Origin: JBMNOI01 sp050942995
GTDB taxonomy: Bacteria; Chloroflexota; Anaerolineae; UBA1429
DNA: 15,711 nt
Direction: 5' to 3'
Assembly: GCA_050942995.1 (NCBI GenBank)
Contig: JBMNOI010000089.1
Coordinates: forward strand, 1-15,711
In this document: positions 13,939 through 15,711 of the stretch, in pieces
How positions within the stretch are numbered: the first letter of the stretch is position 1
Layout: every line of letters begins with the position of its first letter
Position numbers and translations under genes: made by a program
The notes under the pieces: generated by a model
What the model was told of the DNA's origin: nothing
What the model saw: only the letters and a program-made list of their open reading frames with translations
Database searches by the model: none

Positions 13939-14829
13939 TCAAGGCGCGGGCTCGATCTCTTCGGCAACCACCACCACCCGCTCCAGATAGGAGCGGGTGT
14001 TTGCATCCCACGTCGTGCAGGTGATCAGGGTCAGAATGCTGGTCTCGGTCCCATAGACCACCGACACATCGGTAGGAGGCACCACCCTCGTCTCTGTCAC
14101 ACGAAATTGCCGCAGGTGACGGTCGGTGTGTACCTCGATCATATCACCCTGACTCAACGCTTCGAGATGAATGAACGGCCCCAACCGCCTGCCCACCAGG
14201 GTCACATGACCGGCCAGCACCACGTTACTGCCTTCACCGGGGTAGGCGGTGCCCCCCAGGTGGGCGATCTCGTACTCGATGCTCGACAGATCCCACGTCT
14301 GATTCGCCAGCGGCACATAAACCACGGGCGCATCCACGCCGATGGCCGGAATCACCAGGCGCTGTGGCACCTCGCGCTGCGGCCGGGGCTCTACCACCAC
14401 AGGCGAGGGAATGGGTATCGCCGTGGGTGGAGGCGTCGGCGATGGTGTCGGCACCGGGCTTTCTATCCGTTCATATTCGCCGCTATGACTCGTCGTTGTG
14501 ATGGTGGGTGGCGGCAATGTGGACCGGGTGCGGGCCGTCGCAGAAGCCGTCACAGTGGGATCCGTGGGAGTGACCGATGCCGTCGGGGAGGGTGCCGGCT
14601 CGTCTGTCTCTGTCGCAATGGCAATCGCCTCGGGCACGCCGGGGAAAGAGGCCCCTTCCGCGACGAGATCATCGGAGCAGAATTCCCGAATGGCCGTCAG
14701 AACGCGTTCTGCCGTCCAGCCCGATCGGTGGAGCGCATTCCCCGCAATCAGCAGCAGGCCGATAAAGATCAGCATCGTGCTGAGAGCCTGGATTCGCCGT
14801 GTAGATCGATTTCGGATTGCCTGCATCAT
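13939..14829 (-). CDS. Sortase family transpeptidase
   Basis: A 296-residue membrane-anchored sortase, which cleaves LPXTG-like signals of secreted proteins and joins them to the cell envelope. One N-terminal helix (about residues 16-35) is followed by a long Thr/Pro/Ser-rich linker (about 78-150) and the catalytic beta-barrel (about 154-293). Catalytic residues by alignment from memory with S. aureus SrtA are His208 (VLAGHVT), Cys271 (TLITC) and Arg284 (LERVVVV). Two ATGs in tandem (14829 and 14826) follow AGGA; the second has better spacing. The gene lies 77 nt downstream of an LPVTG-bearing protein on the same strand, its obvious candidate substrate. I leave the sortase class open. The long flexible linker between membrane and enzyme domain is unusual compared with classical sortases. 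Confidence 0.93.
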   Translation of the reverse strand: MMQAIRNRSTRRIQALSTMLIFIGLLLIAGNALHRSGWTAERVLTAIREFCSDDLVAEGASFPGVPEAIAIATETDEPAPSPTASVTPTDPTVTASATARTRSTLPPPTITTTSHSGEYERIESPVPTPSPTPPPTAIPIPSPVVVEPRPQREVPQRLVIPAIGVDAPVVYVPLANQTWDLSSIEYEIAHLGGTAYPGEGSNVVLAGHVTLVGRRLGPFIHLEALSQGDMIEVHTDRHLRQFRVTETRVVPPTDVSVVYGTETSILTLITCTTWDANTRSYLERVVVVAEEIEPAP

Positions 14830-14845
14830 TAAATCCTCGAACTAT

Positions 14846-14875
14846 AGACGGCGCCCGTTATTATGGGCGCCGTCT
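14846..14875 (-). terminator. Hairpin between the LPVTG gene and the sortase gene
   Basis: Perfect 11-bp stem (14846-14856 with 14865-14875, core GACGGCGCCC) with an 8-nt AT-rich loop. The minus-strand tail (TATAGTTCG) is not a good T-run. It may attenuate read-through so that less sortase than substrate is made, or stabilise the upstream message. Confidence 0.5.
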
Positions 14876-14906
14876 CATATTCAAAGCGTCCGTTCCGATA
14901 ACGCCG

Positions 14907-15711
14907 TTAGCTGGCGTTGTCATCCTTTCGGCGGGCGCGAAGCGCCAGGCCCAGCGCCATCGTCGTCAGCCCCACCACCGTCGTAGCCAGGCTACCCGGC
15001 GGCGCCGCAGCGCCGGTTACCGGCAGCGAGATGATGGCCGGCGTCGGCTGGACGTTCACAAGCTGCAGCGTGAGATCGACGTTCTCACAATGCTTCACCG
15101 ACGTCTGCAACGAGCCATCGATCGTCCGGAACTGCCACTGGTTGGGATCCAACCCTGCCGGCAGGTGCGGTGTGACTCTCACATCCCAGGTCTGTCCCTC
15201 GGCGGGCCAGATGATAAAGGTCGCCTGTTGCTCGCCCTCGGCGTTCGGCGCCGTCATCTTGGATTCGTAGAGCTCACCGGCCACGTACATATCCACCTGC
15301 ACCGGGATGCCGCCCCATACCATCACGTTGACGTAGGAGATGAGGCACGTCTCGGACTGTCTCGTCGGCGTAGGCGACGGATCGGGAACGCCCAGGGGTT
15401 CCGTCGGCGTCGAGGTCGGTGTCGGCTCCTCCTCCGGCGGCGTGGGCGGCGGCGTGAACGGGCCGGCCGTCGGCGTTATTATCGGCTCCGACGTCGGCGT
15501 GGGCGAAGGATCAGGAACACCCAGGGGTTCTGTCGGCGTCTCCGTCGGTACCTCTGTCGGCGTCTCCGTCGGTACCTCTGTCGGCGTCTCCGTCGGTACC
15601 TCTGTCAGCGTCTCCGTCGGTACCTCTGTCAGCGTCTCCGTCGGTACCTCTGTCGGCGTCTCCGTCGGCACCTCTGTCGGCGTCGAGGTCGGCGTCTTTG
15701 TCGGCGTCTCC
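14907..15711 (-). CDS. LPVTG-anchored surface protein with repetitive Thr/Pro/Glu stalk (5' end beyond window)
   Basis: The frame is open to the right edge, so the N terminus and signal peptide are missing; 267 residues are visible. The first visible part is a stalk of PTETPTEV-type repeats followed by two copies of a TEPLGVPDPSPTPT unit. A compact domain follows (from about SETCLISYVNVMVWGG to CENVDLTLQLV) with two cysteines, Cys in ETCLI and Cys in KHCEN, that could form a disulfide. The C terminus is a sorting signal: LPVTG (15026-15012), a hydrophobic helix and the positive tail RARRKDDNAS. The product is expected to be cut between T and G by the sortase encoded just downstream and attached to the envelope. 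The compact domain is not one I recognise. A GTG at 15671 is an internal codon of the repeats, not the start. Confidence 0.9.
   Translation of the reverse strand, partial: ETPTKTPTSTPTEVPTETPTEVPTETLTEVPTETLTEVPTETPTEVPTETPTEVPTETPTEPLGVPDPSPTPTSEPIITPTAGPFTPPPTPPEEEPTPTSTPTEPLGVPDPSPTPTRQSETCLISYVNVMVWGGIPVQVDMYVAGELYESKMTAPNAEGEQQATFIIWPAEGQTWDVRVTPHLPAGLDPNQWQFRTIDGSLQTSVKHCENVDLTLQLVNVQPTPAIISLPVTGAAAPPGSLATTVVGLTTMALGLALRARRKDDNAS
15364..15411. repeat. Repeat unit copy 1 (TEPLGVPDPSPTPT-coding)
   Basis: A 48-bp segment nearly identical to 15493-15540, 129 bp (43 codons, in frame) away. Both encode the same 14-residue stalk unit; most differences are silent, which suggests duplication held under protein-level selection. 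Confidence 0.8.
15493..15540. repeat. Repeat unit copy 2 (TEPLGVPDPSPTPT-coding)
   Basis: Second copy of the 48-bp unit at 15364-15411. Its right end runs into the 24-bp tandem array. Confidence 0.8.
15529..15672. repeat. 24-bp tandem array, six copies plus a decayed seventh
   Basis: Six contiguous 24-bp units (starting at 15529, 15553, 15577, 15601, 15625 and 15649), each reading TCTGTC(G/A)GCGTCTCCGTCGG(T/C)ACC on the plus strand. The first three are identical, the fourth and fifth share a G-to-A change (Pro to Leu), and the sixth has one T-to-C change. A degenerate unit follows at 15673-15696. They encode PTETPTEV / PTETLTEV octapeptides in frame; copy number is likely to vary by slippage. 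Confidence 0.93.

Noticed and set aside
13750..14832. 360-codon plus-strand frame over the sortase gene
   Set aside because: Composition is Arg/His/Gly-rich without domain; the sortase on the other strand has complete catalytic motifs.

Overview
The window looks like a stretch of a Chloroflexota (Chloroflexi) chromosome of roughly 60% G+C, possibly Anaerolineae-like. This is inference. It rests on the long Thr/Pro-rich linkers on surface proteins, a sortase beside an LPVTG protein, the style of the cold-shock protein and IF-1, and many single genes that each carry their own sigma-70-type promoter. No phage, transposon, CRISPR, rRNA or tRNA was seen.

Layout from left to right: a glucosamine-6-phosphate deaminase-like enzyme (+) converges on a histidine-phosphatase family enzyme (-). 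A cold-shock gene (+) follows, with a consensus promoter, a leader of about 150 nt and a strong terminator. It converges on a tungstate-binding lipoprotein gene, tupA (-). The tupA leader has the full architecture of a transcription-attenuating riboswitch: promoter, folded domain of about 97 nt, 12-bp terminator with a T-run, then RBS. Next are a small CxxC/HxxxxH protein (-), a divergently transcribed membrane S2P/M50 protease (+), a membrane-anchored protein with three tandem PA14 domains (+), a free-standing infA (IF-1, +), and an orphan MalK/UgpC/MsmX-type sugar-importer ATPase (+) behind a leader of about 300 nt. The ATPase promoter is embedded in the infA terminator.

The right part holds a small four-helix membrane protein (-), an alpha/beta hydrolase fused to a polytopic membrane domain (+), a metallophosphoesterase lacking the first motif histidine (+), and an M20-family metallohydrolase (+). 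It ends with a minus-strand pair: a wall-anchored LPVTG protein with a repetitive Thr/Pro/Glu stalk, cut by the window edge, and downstream of it a sortase that could process it.

This is mostly a mosaic of housekeeping and cell-surface genes, not one large operon. The best candidates for something new are regulatory: the tupA leader (a Moco/Tuco-type riboswitch is the leading guess), the cold-shock leader with a terminator-like hairpin, and the long leader of the orphan ATPase. On the protein side, the sortase/substrate pair, the triple-PA14 protein, and two enzymes with altered catalytic motifs (NagB-like and metallophosphoesterase) deserve a second look.
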